Assembly: GCA_003427395.1 (NCBI GenBank)
Contig: BFEA01000814.1
Coordinates: 97,316 to 129,876, forward strand
Direction of reading: 5' to 3'
DNA from: Chara braunii
Taxonomy: Eukaryota > Streptophyta > Charophyceae > Charales > Characeae
DNA: 32,561 nt
The translations under genes and the position numbers were made by a program. Positions 1 through 9,677 of the stretch are shown here, piece by piece (position 1 is the stretch's first letter; each line of letters begins with the position of its first letter). The notes beneath the pieces were generated by a model. That model was not told the DNA's origin, searched no databases, and saw only the letters and a program-made list of their open reading frames with translations.

Positions 1-307
1 ACGACACCGTTCATCACAAACGATTTGAAGACAGGAAACATATATAACAAGACAAAAACTCCTAACGACGAGGACACACACTGACAAAAAAAAGGTTCTT
101 CCAATCTTAAAACTTCGCACAACTGTGCGAACCAGGTAGCCATCAACAGCATGAAAACGATAATCTGAAATCGTCGACAACAATCATCCCGCCGTTCCAT
201 CGACCAACCAACCACGCGCACAATGACCATGGACATGGACCACGTAATAACTCCAGCCGCCTACCGATCGAACCACCCCGTGTGCACCACCTCCCTACCA
301 CACGGTC

Positions 308-1714
308 CTACATCAAAGCTAGGCCGTCTTGCAGTGCATCCCTCAACAATTCACCTTCCACGTTCGTGCACCGTCCCCGCCCGCGAGCGCCGTTCCCCAC
401 AATGCCCAAGTCCACTCTACGCTGAACATTGTTCGCATCCACCTCCCACAAAAGGTTCTCGTCGAAGTCGATCCTCGCGTCCAGGAGGATATTGTGAAGA
501 GTGCAGACAGCCACGAATTGTTGTGGCAAGGTCTCTAGGTTCGTCTTATGGGTGCGCAAGAACAAACACCACATGCACTTGAGTCGGCTGAATGCCTTCT
601 CCACACACCCCCGTGCCACCTTTTGCCGCTTGTCAAAGCGTTCCTCGTCAGCACCTTGGTCGATTCCTCCGTACGGGGACACAATCCACGAACAGGCAAC
701 TGGATAACCGTTGTCGCCCAGCAGGTAGCCTCGCGTGACGACACCATGCGGCAGATTCTCCGGAGTTGCGTCAAACAGCTCGCCACTTTCTGCACGCCTA
801 AACAACTGGGAATTGTGCAGGACACAAACGTCGTGCACACTTCCAAGGTATCCCACGTGGACGTCGAGGATCCGCAAATCCAAATCCACAACCACATGCG
901 CCTGCACGGAGAACTTCTGTTTGCGGTCGTAGTAGTTCTCGAAAGGTGCGCCGGCGGGCTTGTCCATGTAGATGTGTGTACAGTCGATAGCGCCGAAGCA
1001 GTTTGGGAAACCCTTCTCGCAGAAAGCGCACAGAATCTGCGCACGTCTCCTGCCCATTGGCCACTTTATCGCGTTGGGGTACGCCTGCAGCAGCGCCGAA
1101 GTGACATCGCGGACGGCCTGCAGTCCAGTTGCCCTGCCGATGCCAAATGCTCACGTGCCGCTCTCGTACGTCTCTCCGGACGCCCACCTGTATAACGCGA
1201 AAGCAATCAACTGCTCCACAGGCAATGACATTCGATAGTGCGTCACCTTCTTCTCCATGTACGCGGCGCATGCGGCTACAATGTGGTTGAACATGGTCGT
1301 CGACATGCGCAGCTTCTGCCGGAAGTACTCGTCCATTGCGTTGTCCCAAAGCCGGAGGTCCTCCCATGTCCCGCCAGTCCGTCGTTTGATTCACATTCGC
1401 GGAGTCTGCCGCAGGAAAACGCCAGACGTCACCGCGGCACACAACTTGACGCCTTCCTCACACGTCGCCCCGCAATCCGGCGCCTCTGCAACGCTCTGCA
1501 ACAGCGCTCTTCGTTGCCGGAGCCATGTCAGCATGTCGTGCGACGAGGACTCCTTGTCGCCCATCGTGTTCACGATGACGACAGTCACCTCCATCGCCAC
1601 TGCGTCGATCTCTTCGTCGCGTAGACCGTTTGAGCAGCCATGACTGTCCATCTCTGCCAATCCTCGCACGGTTTGCCACGTCACGCCTTCGACAGCCGCC
1701 TCAGATACGCCCAC
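308..1714 (-). pseudogene. Harbinger-type (HARBI1-like, DDE_Tnp_4) transposase, two in-frame stops
   Basis: One frame stays open from 1714 down to 308 (about 468 codons) except for TGA at 1391-1393 and TGA at 1151-1153. The middle part (1336 to 1154) carries the typical N-terminal helical region with YRWASGETYESGT. Directly after the second stop the frame resumes with AFGIGRATGLQAVRDV, which normally follows without a break. The catalytic half (1057 to 308) shows FPNCFGAIDCTHIYM with the first acidic residue, NYYDRKQKFSVQAHVVVD, GDNGYP with the second, and EKAFSRLK with the last glutamate of a DDE nuclease. The protein would cut and paste its element. The leading segment before 1394 is not recognisable and its first codon is GTG, so the true start is unknown. 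The continuous frame argues against introns; the copy is a recent pseudogene with two point mutations. Confidence 0.85.
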
Positions 1715-2159
1715 CGCGGAACCGTGACGTCATAGAGAAACAACGCCGAAGTCCACGATGGCAACGCTGTACAATGGCACACGAGACGGACACGCCTCCG
1801 GTGCCTCACGCTTCCAAAGGACGGTACGCACGCCGGAGGCGAACGTGCGGCTCACACGATCAAGCGCACGCTCCTCGCAAGTTGCGTACACTCGAAAGAT
1901 AAATTCCGCACAGCGAACGGCAGGGAGGCACCGTATTTTTAAGGTCACACGCATCGGCAGGGAGGCGCCATCTTTTTCAAGGCGCACGCGTCCGCGAGAA
2001 TTCGAATTCAAAATTTTGAAGTTCTGGGGAACCGCGCTTTTCACCGATCCGTCGACTCTCGCCCAAGGCCCACCGCATTCTGTACCACGGACACCGCCGA
2101 GGAATGGACGGACATCGGCGGCGCGGCTGCGTATACGTGTATGAAAACGGGCCGCGGGG

Positions 2160-2289
2160 AACCTTTTAGGACGAGTCCTAAAAGATGATTTTTAGGACTG
2201 CATTTAACGACGCCGCACGAAATCCTAAAAAACCTTTAGGACTCATCCTTAAAATTTTAGGATTCTTTTAGGAGTGTCTAACGAGACCC
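2160..2289. repeat. Terminal/subterminal region rich in TTTTAGGA and its complement
   Basis: TTTTAGGA-type motifs and their complement TCCTAAAA recur several times in about 130 bp, in both orientations, next to the presumed transposon end. Clusters of short repeats near the ends are where DNA-transposon transposases usually bind. It could also be a separate small foldback element lying beside the transposase copy. Confidence 0.5.
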
Positions 2290-2610
2290 TTTCAGTGCAA
2301 ATTCGCCAAGAATATTACCCCCGTCTAACCACGTGTGGAGAGATGGTTAACGGGAGGCCAATGTGCACGATCAATGAAAAATAAATCGTATTGGCTCAGA
2401 AAACAACACCTTTTGGAAAGCAGATTGTTGCACTTGGATGTCTTCAGAAGGGAAATGTTAGAGATGACTAATGTTGGGCTACTCAATTCCATTTCAAACA
2501 ACCAACTTTATCCTGGCTCACCTTGTTCCAATCCACCCTCCCTCTCTCCTCTCCCTCTCGTCCCCTTCGTGCCCTGATACCCTGATTCCAGAATTGACGC
2601 TGCCTTGAGG
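2290..2610. other. No gene recognised
   Basis: About 320 bp between the Harbinger-like end and the Mutator-like element. No credible coding frame, RNA gene or repeat was seen; the last part is pyrimidine-rich (about 2518-2570). Confidence 0.6.
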
Positions 2611-2619
2611 CCTTAGAAC

Positions 2620-2701
2620 GGGATAATTGGTAGAAAGAGCCCACGCCAAAACCTTGTCGGTTTTGGCCGCCCAAAGTTCGGTCGTTTGGTACTACTGGCC
2701 C
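2620..2701 (+). repeat. Left terminal inverted repeat of MULE-like element
   Basis: Pairs with 8427-8508. It holds an internal hairpin, GCCAAAACC-ttgtc-GGTTTTGGC (2645-2667), preserved in the other arm with a different loop. Confidence 0.8.
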
Positions 2702-2782
2702 AAACAACTTTCCCCTGGGTGAAAGGGGCCTTCGCGCCGTGGCCACATCTCCCAAGGCCTGTTTTTACCGGTTCAAGAATTT

Positions 2783-2940
2783 GGCTCTGTTTCTACGCCA
2801 GATTCATAAACCGGTAGGGCCCTTCTTTTTCAAAATCGAGTACTTGGGCCTCATTCGATACTTCAACGATACCACCCCCTGCCTCTTTTACATCAAAATG
2901 ATATGGCGCTGTTATGCGCCAGATTCATGATCCGGTAGGG
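2783..2940 (+). repeat. Two degenerate ~122-bp tandem units resembling the 3' half of the hammerhead region
   Basis: GCCAGATTCAT followed by aaa or gat and then CCGGTAGGG occurs at about 2798-2818 and again at 2919-2940, with weaker similarity upstream in each unit. The same core at the right end of the element reads GGCCAGCCGAAACCGGTCGGG, inside an intact hammerhead. The left copies lack CTGATGA. They look like decayed ribozyme/unit junctions, as expected if tandem copies were left at the 5' end of a PLE. The stretch gggccctt at 2818-2825 recurs at 8377-8384 and could be a target duplication of the PLE. Confidence 0.5.
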
Positions 2941-3137
2941 TCACTCGCCGTTTCAGGTTCCGATGTTCTTCACTTGTCATTATTATTTTCGAAACAGTCG
3001 CGTTCCGGATAACTTTTCGGTGTCTCTCTCGTTTCTTTCTTTCCTCCCACTTTCTTTCCTGTCTTGCTCATGATGTTGCATATTCCTTCCTAGTTACTAG
3101 TTGGTGTCGTCAACTTAAGTGTTTGTCATCTGACAAC
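2938..3137 (+). repeat. Left terminal direct repeat (pseudo-LTR) of the PLE
   Basis: This 200-bp segment matches 8175-8374 in the same orientation at the same length, with scattered substitutions. Both start GGGTCACTCG and end TCTGACAAC. Penelope-like elements carry such direct repeats, called pLTRs, which arise from tandem copying and not by LTR-type replication. The first base follows CCGGTA, equivalent to the predicted ribozyme cleavage point in the right copy. Confidence 0.85.
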
Positions 3138-3181
3138 TTTTATCCGCGAAGTAACCGGAGTAGGGGTTATACTACTACTGT

Positions 3182-4561
3182 GTGGCTTCGACTATTACTA
3201 TGGCTACGAACAATAACTTTGCTAGGGCTTGCTACAACTGCGGTCAGGCGGGTCGTATTCAATGTTTCTGTCCCCATCCTCCCCGACAACCACCCGTCGC
3301 CAATCCTAGCACTGCTATCGTTCTTGTCAATCAACCGCTTCTTACCTTGCCTACTAATTCCTTCTTTAATGCTCAGTACAATCACGGTGGGTGGGTTGGT
3401 CCTAGTAATACACGTAGGATTGAGACTCAGGAGGAAACTGTGGCGAAATTGAAGGTGCGCCACGATGCTGAAGAAGAACGAGAGAGGAAGAAGGCAGAGG
3501 AAGAAGAGAAGAAGCAACAAGAAAAGGCAGAGGAGGATAGACGACAACAAGAGAAGAAGACAGAGAAGATCATTACAAGCAAATAGGGGAATTAATTAAC
3601 TCCAGATTGGGTGCTGTTAACGAAGCAAAGACTTTGAAGAACAATGAGTCCTGTGAGGTTGACAAGCTGAGGAGCGTAGTGGAGAATTTGAAGAAGTTGC
3701 ATGCGACGTCCACTCAATCATCTTTGATCACGGTCAACGATCAAGACGAGGCGGTGAGGCTGCAGCGTAAGTACGACGAAGCTAAGCGACAGGCGCAGGA
3801 GGCTACTTAACGACGGATTTCTACCCTGGAGGAGCAAGTTCGTACTCTGAAACGAATCACGGAAAAAGCGGTCAGCGAGGCTGAAGGGTGGAAGATGGAA
3901 GTTTAGCGGCCGGGCAACAAACGAGGGTGCATTACGATTGGTGCTTCTCCCAGTCCTCAAGTGCGAACCAGACCTAGGTGCGTACTTGCGGCTACGCCTA
4001 TGACTGCCCGAAGGAGGAACGCGGATGATTACAGCGATCTCGTTGCTCGACATATGGAGGAGGTTGAAATTTTGAAAGAAATGCGGATTAAGGAATTCAA
4101 TAGAAGAAGAGAAGCTGAACAAGAGGTGAGAGAATCAAGGAGGAGAACGACAGAGAAATAGAGAAATTGAAGGTTGCACTCAGTAGAGTGCAGGTCGCTT
4201 TAATAAAGAAACAAGGAAACTCGAGAATGAAGGAGAAATAAGTTACGATAGGTGGAATAGATTTGAGGCTGCGACTTGATGCAGTTGTAGGCGATGGTGC
4301 TGAATGCTCGGGCAAAGGGAAGGTCACCAGAAGAATCTTAAGAAAGATGCTATCCAGAAGATCTGTGAGAAAGAAGGGGTTACATACAGTGTTCTTGATG
4401 AGACTAAAGAAGCAATTGCGCAGCTACGTGCGAGGTTGGCCTGCGATGAACCTCAACCTGGCAAACAGAAGGAGGTGGTGATAGAAGAACTGACCGACAC
4501 CTCCGATGATCACAGTGAAGACCTTGGCAATGCGGACGGAGCAGATGATGCTACTTCTTAG
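3182..4561 (+). pseudogene. PLE ORF1: zinc-knuckle and coiled-coil protein, broken
   Basis: The reading begins near 3182 (now GTG) or at ATG 3200. An N-terminal knuckle reads CYNCGQAGRIQCFC, a CCHC finger whose histidine is replaced by arginine. A Glu/Lys/Arg-rich coiled coil follows (about 3420-3580, EEERERKKAEEEEKKQQEK). TAG at 3584 ends this frame. The coiled coil continues in another frame from about 3607, broken by TAA at 3808 and TAG near 3904. A C-terminal module with ICEKEGVTYSVLDETKE and an acidic tail lies in a third frame (4304-4561). The intact protein would be a nucleic-acid-binding, self-associating ORF1 product like a Gag. I infer that it belongs to the same retroelement because it lies between the terminal repeat and the GIY-YIG/RT frame on the same strand. 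Confidence 0.7.
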
Positions 4562-4614
4562 GATCTGTCCCGAACGCGGCGCGTCTGTGGAAGACAGTAA
4601 GATATTGCTCCAAC

Positions 4615-6139
4615 ATTCGTGACTTATCTATTGAACGATTACGGTGTCGGTTTATTAACACTCTTCTTTGTCTGTCTGTTATTGCGTTGACTCAGGATGG
4701 TCATATACCATGGGGTAACAAGTTTGCTACGTGTTTTTCTACACTTTTGTCTTATGATTTTGATTTCGATCGTTGTGATGGGCCCTTAGTATACGTGTTG
4801 GTCTCTCCTTGGTGCCAACATACATACATTGGTAGTACTACTAGGGATCTGCACACCAGATGGAGCGAACATGTTTACAGAGTATGCAATCCATCTTTGG
4901 TTAGTAAAGGTGATCGTAATGAACAACTGTACCGCTAGCTTAGGCGATGCGGTGTTAATAGGTATGTGGCCGTACCTATCTGTGTTGGTTCTGCGGATGA
5001 TGTCTTGGAACACGAAAAGTTCTTTATTCGATTTACTGGCTCATCTCGAAATGTTTGGGATAAGAAGTGCAAATCCAAAAGGTATAGGAAGGGTCTTAGA
5101 GAACGACTCCAGCTGAAGAAGAAGAAGTCTTTGACTTGTGTGACTAGGTCTTTCAATTCCTTTATTGAATTTCATTCTACTATCGGTGTAGTTTCTGTCA
5201 GTTTGCTTCGTATTTTAAATCATTGTAAAGACCATGGTATTACTACCTATGTTGTTGTATGCGAAGGAGACAAAGTTCTTGCAGATAAGTGGGATGTTTT
5301 GAAGAGGTTGTACGGGACATCTACTATCTCCTGCATTTTCGGTAAGGGTCAACTTAGAAAAAATCGTGTTTCGATAGATAATGGTATTATTATCACTTTT
5401 TAGCATATTGTTTCTTTTTTGCGACGTTCTTTAGTATATAAAGATTCTCCGGTCAAGTTCTGAAGTGAACCCTCTTCCTGTAAGAAGCTTGGTTCTTGGG
5501 GCTTTGATAAGCTTGTGTTTGCTTTCTCCGCAATTCGAATTTTTCATTAAAAACGGACTCGTTGCCGTCTCCGATGTATTCTTTCTCGAGGTATCACTAC
5601 CTATCACGACGTGCAAGTGAGGCAGCGCTTGGTAAGTCGACTGGTATACGATCCAGTCTATAATAAGTCATTAGTTCGAAGGCTGACTATTAAAATTATA
5701 GGTAGTTTGAACATATCAGACGCATGGAAAGACTTGCTGATTCGTCGACTTCGGATTGTTTGGTGTCGCAACAGAACAGTTGGGGATCTGATTCATAACT
5801 TCACGACTTATTCAAGAACTTCCGAGGTACTCTCCGGTTGTGAAGACGCTGATTCTTGCTTGATGAGAGTCAATGGGCACGTGTTGTGCAGGATCAACGA
5901 TTGTGATTTCTTTCCGGTGTGGTTAAAAAATTCAATAAACATTCTTCGACCTTCCTCGGTAAATAGTCTACGTAACCTACGTAAGCATATTCTATCTTCT
6001 TTTCATTCTCTGAAATCTCTCCCACCACTGTCTCCTGAAGCTTTGGCGAAGCATGATGTTCTTTCTTGTTTCAATTCTTTTGGCGGGACCTCCTCCCCTT
6101 TGTCTTTCGAATCTTCTACTTCTATTTTTTCTTCATCCA

Positions 6140-6203
<64 letters not shown>

Positions 6204-7647
6204 CTTCCTCTTCTTCTATTTCCTCCTTCTCCTCTCTTCTCTCCTGCATCTCTAGATCTCCTCGTGACTTCATTGAGTGTTCTATTGACTGCTTGGATGC
6301 TCTGAAACCTGTCTTTAAAGGTCTGGTCTGTGCTCCGATTGACCATAATGCTGGTGACACACTCGTTTGCTGTCTACCACGATGGCATGAGTAAGTTGTT
6401 CTTATATAATCCTTCATTTTCAAAACATATTAGGAACGAGGCAGATATTATTGATGTATGTAAGAATGAGTATCGTCACAAACAGTTGGAACGGGTAGCA
6501 AAATGGAACTCCCCTGGATCCTTGGGGCGGGCTTACTGCATCCCAAAGCACAAGGACGTCACCCTATGGTGCCCTATTTGTCCCTCCTTCTCTGAGAATG
6601 CAGCTACGGGTGGAAGGAAGGTTTCAAAGGCTGTTAACTGACTTTTGTGGCAGCTACCGGAGGATTACCATTTTAACCTCAAGAAGACTACAGACCTCAT
6701 TCAACGAATTGGATCCATCAACAAGCGGATGAAAAAGGATGAGTGTCTGATCGGGGCTTCCTTTGACGTAAAAGAAATGTTCTCTAATCTTCCTTATTTA
6801 TCTATTCTCCGTGCTCTCGACTGGGTAATCGACTATTGGACTCGTGAGGGTTATTATGCTGTTTCAATTAGACTACGTGGTAAGGACTTCAAATTGGTGA
6901 AAGGTGTTGCGGAGGAAGGATGGGGATTGATGAAATTCTCGTAGATTCGCAGCTTTGTTAAATTTGAGGTTGGAGCATACATATGTGGTGGCAGGAGGGT
7001 GTGTGCTGGAGCAGATTGTGGGTATTCCTATGGGAAACTCTTCCAGCCCTGCCTTGCCGTGTTTATTATGTGCCTTCAATGAGTTCATGTTTCTCTCCTC
7101 CCTGGGGTCTAAGAGGAAGCTCTTCCAAGGTTTCCGTTTGGTAGATGATGTCTCTGTCTTTGTGGTTTGTAAAAGAGGTTGTGGGTTGTCAGAAGCAATG
7201 GCCAAGAATTTGATTAGCATCTTTCAAGGTTGTTATGACTCTAATCTATCATTGGAAAAAACAAGTGGAGGCAACAGCTGGGAATTTTTGAGCTGTCTGT
7301 TAAAAATCCTGGCTGAAGGATCAAAATTACGATGTGCGGCTACGCACAAAAACCAATCCACCTGGATGGAGACGCGTGTGGTTTTTCAGTCCATTCAGCA
7401 TTTTTCTTCCTTCTCCGACAGACTATAGAAGATGGCGGTGATTGACTCTTTCCTTCATCGGGCACAATCCTTTACTACCATTAGGGGTATGGAACTACCT
7501 TTTCTGTTCGCTTTGAAAATCGAGCTTCGGAAGAAGGGATATCCCGATGCTTTTTTTGATAATGCTTTGATCAGTTTCTCGAATAAGTTTCGAGGGTTAT
7601 GGAGTGACTGTTTACCGGTGCTAACAGGTTGGCCGTCCGTAAGATAA
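4615..7647 (+). pseudogene. PLE ORF2: GIY-YIG endonuclease followed by Penelope-type reverse transcriptase, broken
   Basis: The GIY-YIG nuclease comes first: LVYVLVSP and HTYIGSTTRDLHTRWSEH (about 4786-4871), then, past a TAG at 4936, the segment LEHEKFFIRFTG (about 5008-5043) with the metal-binding glutamate. The frame stays the same to about 6140 but holds TAG 5401, a TGA near 5458 and a TAA near 5548. A 62-T run interrupts it. RT follows in shifting frames: GRAYCIPKHKDV (~6527), ASFDVKEMFSNLP with the catalytic Asp near 6765, QIVGIPMGNSSSPAL (~7012) and FRLVDDVSVF with the catalytic DD near 7144, then the thumb (7432-7647, IDSFLHRAQSFTT, ELRKKGYPD). The protein would nick DNA and copy its RNA at the nick. 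An N-terminal nuclease is the reverse of canonical Penelope order and matches the permuted Naiad/Chlamys-type PLEs. The copy cannot make the protein. Confidence 0.85.
6142..6203 (+). repeat. 62-base T homopolymer inside PLE ORF2
   Basis: An uninterrupted run of T lies between the nuclease and RT parts and is followed by a pyrimidine-rich stretch. It may have expanded from a Phe/Ser-rich linker, be an inserted poly(A) tail in reverse, or be an assembly artefact. The frame of the RT part differs on its two sides. Confidence 0.9.
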
Positions 7648-8129
7648 GTCCAGGGGGACCTGTTTTCATCCAGGACCTTGTTTTGTTTTTCAGCTTCCAT
7701 AAGGGTATGCGGTTTCTAACTCGGTCCTTTTGAGACGGTTTTTTAGAAGATAACGATAGTTTGACTTAGGACCTGTTTCGTTTTTTGCGGTGGCACGGTT
7801 TGGTACGATTTCTCTGGAAGGGAACGAGGTTTTTGTCTTTTTGTGCCACTGGTCTCGGGCGTGAGACAAAGTTACTTTCTGTAATTGGCGAAGTGATGTA
7901 GTATCCGGTTCCGAATCTGTAATAGACCTGCTTATCGTGTGAATAGGCCTAGTGTTGTTGCCCTGTGGTATACTGTGCATGAACTTGGTCGACTGTCTGG
8001 AATAGGTTTTCCCAGAGAGAAGGTACTTTAAACTTGCTTAGTTGTTTAGTCTCTCGGGAACTACGATTCTTTTGTAGAGTTTCCATTTCTACCTTCATAA
8101 ATAGTCGGCTAGTTATCCTAAGATTCAAA
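7648..8129 (+). other. PLE 3' non-coding region
   Basis: About 480 bp between the RT thumb end and the hammerhead core. No coding frame of interest was seen. It should be transcribed as the 3' untranslated part of the PLE unit, just ahead of the ribozyme. Confidence 0.5.
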
Positions 8130-8179
8130 GACCCCTGATGAGTGCTGGAGTACGGCGGCCAGCCGAAACCGGTCGGGTC
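8130..8179 (+). ncRNA. Type I hammerhead ribozyme of the PLE
   Basis: All core parts are in order. Stem I 5' strand is GACCC (8130-8134), then CTGATGA (8135-8141). Stem II pairs GCTGG with CCAGC, closed by G-C next to the core with one bulged T. GAAA is at 8165-8168, with a minimal palindromic stem III, ACCGGT. The cleavage triplet GTC is 8172-8174, and stem I 3' strand GGGTC (8175-8179) pairs perfectly with GACCC. Self-cleavage after 8174 would produce an RNA starting exactly at the first base of the terminal repeat. Minimal type I hammerheads with very short stem III are a known trait of Penelope-like elements and may act as dimers. Activity is inferred, not shown. Confidence 0.85.
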
Positions 8180-8374
8180 ACTCGCTGTTTCTGGTTTCAA
8201 TGTACTTCACTTGTCATTATTATTTTCGGAACAGTCACGTTCGGGATAACTTTTCGGTGTCTCTCTCCTTTCTTTCTTTCCTCCCACTTTCTTTCCTTTC
8301 TTGCTCATGATGTTGCATGTTCCTTCCTAGTTACTGGATGGTGTCTTCAACTTAAGTGTTTGTCATCTGACAAC
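8175..8374 (+). repeat. Right terminal direct repeat (pseudo-LTR) of the PLE
   Basis: Same-length (200 bp) direct copy of 2938-3137. It starts at the predicted hammerhead cleavage site and ends TCTGACAAC, followed by sequence not shared with the left copy. It is a truncated second unit after one complete unit (2938-8174), the tandem arrangement usual for PLEs. Confidence 0.85.
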
Positions 8375-8426
8375 AAGGGCCCTTGGAGGGACGCGTGGGC
8401 CTGTAGTACCCCACATGCAAGTCATT

Positions 8427-8508
8427 GGGCCGGTAGTACCAAGCGGTTAAACTTTGGGCAGCCAAAACCGAAAAGGTTTTGGCGTGGGCGCCTTCTACCG
8501 ATTATCCC
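8427..8508 (-). repeat. Right terminal inverted repeat of MULE-like element
   Basis: Inverted copy of 2620-2701, followed directly by the second CCTTAGAAC (8509-8517). Confidence 0.8.
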
Positions 8509-8517
8509 CCTTAGAAC

Positions 8518-8973
8518 CCCCCCTCTGCTCTGTCTCCATGATTGACCCTGGTCGTCTTAAACCCTTTTTTCCCTATCCCAGTTGCTGTTCCCGGCCGGGT
8601 GCGGATTTCTGATTTCTACAGCGGTGTGTTTGCCATGAAGCAACGGAGGGAAGAGGAACGGGAACAGAAGTTTTGTACGAAAACAAGTCGTTGTCTCTGG
8701 ATCTGTTATGTTGCTCAAATTGAGATTTTATTTCACCTCATGAAAATACGCTGATTTTTTCTTACCTTTTTTTAGCACATGAAATTATGTAGTCAAACCA
8801 CCTAGTGGTTCACAGGTATAACATCACCCCCAAACACAGAGAGTGAAAAAGCACCTGGAAAGGCAGACAAAAGGCATCAAAATCATTAGTGAAACTGAAG
8901 AACAGTTCCGCGCTGCCAGCAAACAGAGAAATCTGAATTTCAGCAGTATGTCAGCTGGGTTCAGATTCCATCC
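8518..8973. other. No gene recognised
   Basis: About 450 bp beyond the MULE-like end. Short open frames have no recognisable motif. A small palindrome AACCACCTAGTGGTT lies near 8797-8811. Confidence 0.5.
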
Positions 8974-9074
8974 ATTTAAAGATTAGCACTAATTTAGGGC
9001 ACCCATGTGCTTCACTAATTTCTATTGGTTAGGTAAGGCGAACCAGGGGTGCCCTGATCTTCTAATCTTTAAAT
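8974..9074. mobile_element. Short foldback/MITE-like inverted repeat (~100 bp)
   Basis: ATTTAAAGATTAG at 8974-8986 is repeated in reverse complement at 9062-9074. The inner parts of the arms share GGGCACCC. Arms of about 30 bp flank a 40-bp centre. No target duplication was identified, so the assignment as a transposon remnant is tentative. Confidence 0.5.
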
Positions 9075-9110
9075 TTTTAACTGCCGAGTTAGACATGAGC
9101 TCTTGGACCG

Positions 9111-9233
9111 GTACACCTGACAACAAAGAGGATGGACCCGGGGTCCAGCAGGTACACCTGACACCAAAGAGGATGGACCCGGGATCCCGCTGGTACACCT
9201 GAGCACAGATGGGACGGATCTGTCAGAAGGGGG
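9111..9233 (+). repeat. 41-bp tandem repeat, two copies plus a partial third
   Basis: Units begin at 9111, 9152 and 9193, each with GTACACCTGA; the first two share AAAGAGGATGGACCCGGG. The third diverges after about 10 bp. No reading frame across the units shows coding character. Confidence 0.8.
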
Positions 9234-9677
9234 GGTAACCTTCTTTTGGAGGATGCACTTATCAACTACAAAAGTTGGTCCCCATCTCGGGGTGAGCCCC
9301 GCTGCCACCGTGGAATGAAAAATAGTCGAAGTAAATGCTCGTTAGAGTATTGCCTGGCTTTCAGAACCCCTTTATTTAAATTTCAATTGAAAGAAAAAGA
9401 AGCGAAGGGTGTAATGTACCAGATAACCCAGGGTTGGGAAATGTCAGGGCAGCGGTCTGGATTCGGCCATTTCTGCCACTGGACTAGAATTCCCAATGCC
9501 TGCACCATATACTGGGTAATGGTCCCAGAGGTTACTTTTCCGGGTTGTTTGTGGAGGGATTCCCGGCCTCCTTTTGTAATGAAATGCAAAGTTGATTTGT
9601 AAAGAAAAAAATAATAATAATAATGAACCAGATATGGAAAAAAAAAAAAGAAAAAAAAGATGTAATGTAAGTTGCGT
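9234..9677. other. No gene recognised; A-rich end
   Basis: About 440 bp downstream of the HSP70/TIM locus. An open frame at 9246-9602 has no recognisable domain and was not called. The stretch 9600-9660 is A-rich (AAT repeats and A runs). On the minus strand it is a T-rich tract after the TAG stop of the locus, so it is not a retrogene poly(A) tail. Confidence 0.5.

Larger units (their letters stand above)
1..2289 (-). mobile_element. PIF/Harbinger-like DNA transposon, right part (left end outside window)
   Basis: The segment holds a Harbinger-family transposase reading on the minus strand and ends near 2289 in a run that, read on the minus strand, starts GGGTCTCGTTAGACAC. A G-rich start is common for PIF/Harbinger inverted termini. 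The matching left terminus is not in the window, so the inverted repeat and the usual 3-bp target duplication cannot be confirmed. The second (Myb/SANT-like) protein that autonomous members encode was not recognised. The element is probably inactive because its transposase is interrupted. Confidence 0.6.
2611..8517. mobile_element. Mutator-like (MULE-type) TIR element with 9-bp target duplication, enclosing a Penelope-like element
   Basis: An inverted repeat pairs 2620-2701 with 8427-8508 (82 bp, about 71 matching positions by eye). It begins GGGATAATTGGTAG on the left; Mu-family termini classically begin GAGATAATTG. CCTTAGAAC stands directly outside both ends (2611-2619 and 8509-8517), a perfect 9-bp direct repeat, the length typical of Mutator transposition. 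No Mutator transposase is present. Nearly all the interior is a retroelement, so this is either a non-autonomous MULE into which a PLE inserted or a Pack-MULE-like element that captured one. Confidence 0.75.

Noticed and set aside
548-1195. 215-codon plus-strand frame
   Set aside because: It is antisense to the Harbinger transposase, which has clear motifs on the other strand.
6053-6423. Poly-Phe and poly-Lys frames around the T run
   Set aside because: Direct result of the homopolymer; the real content is the broken PLE ORF2.
9246-9602. 118-codon plus-strand frame
   Set aside because: No domain, no supporting signals, unremarkable composition.
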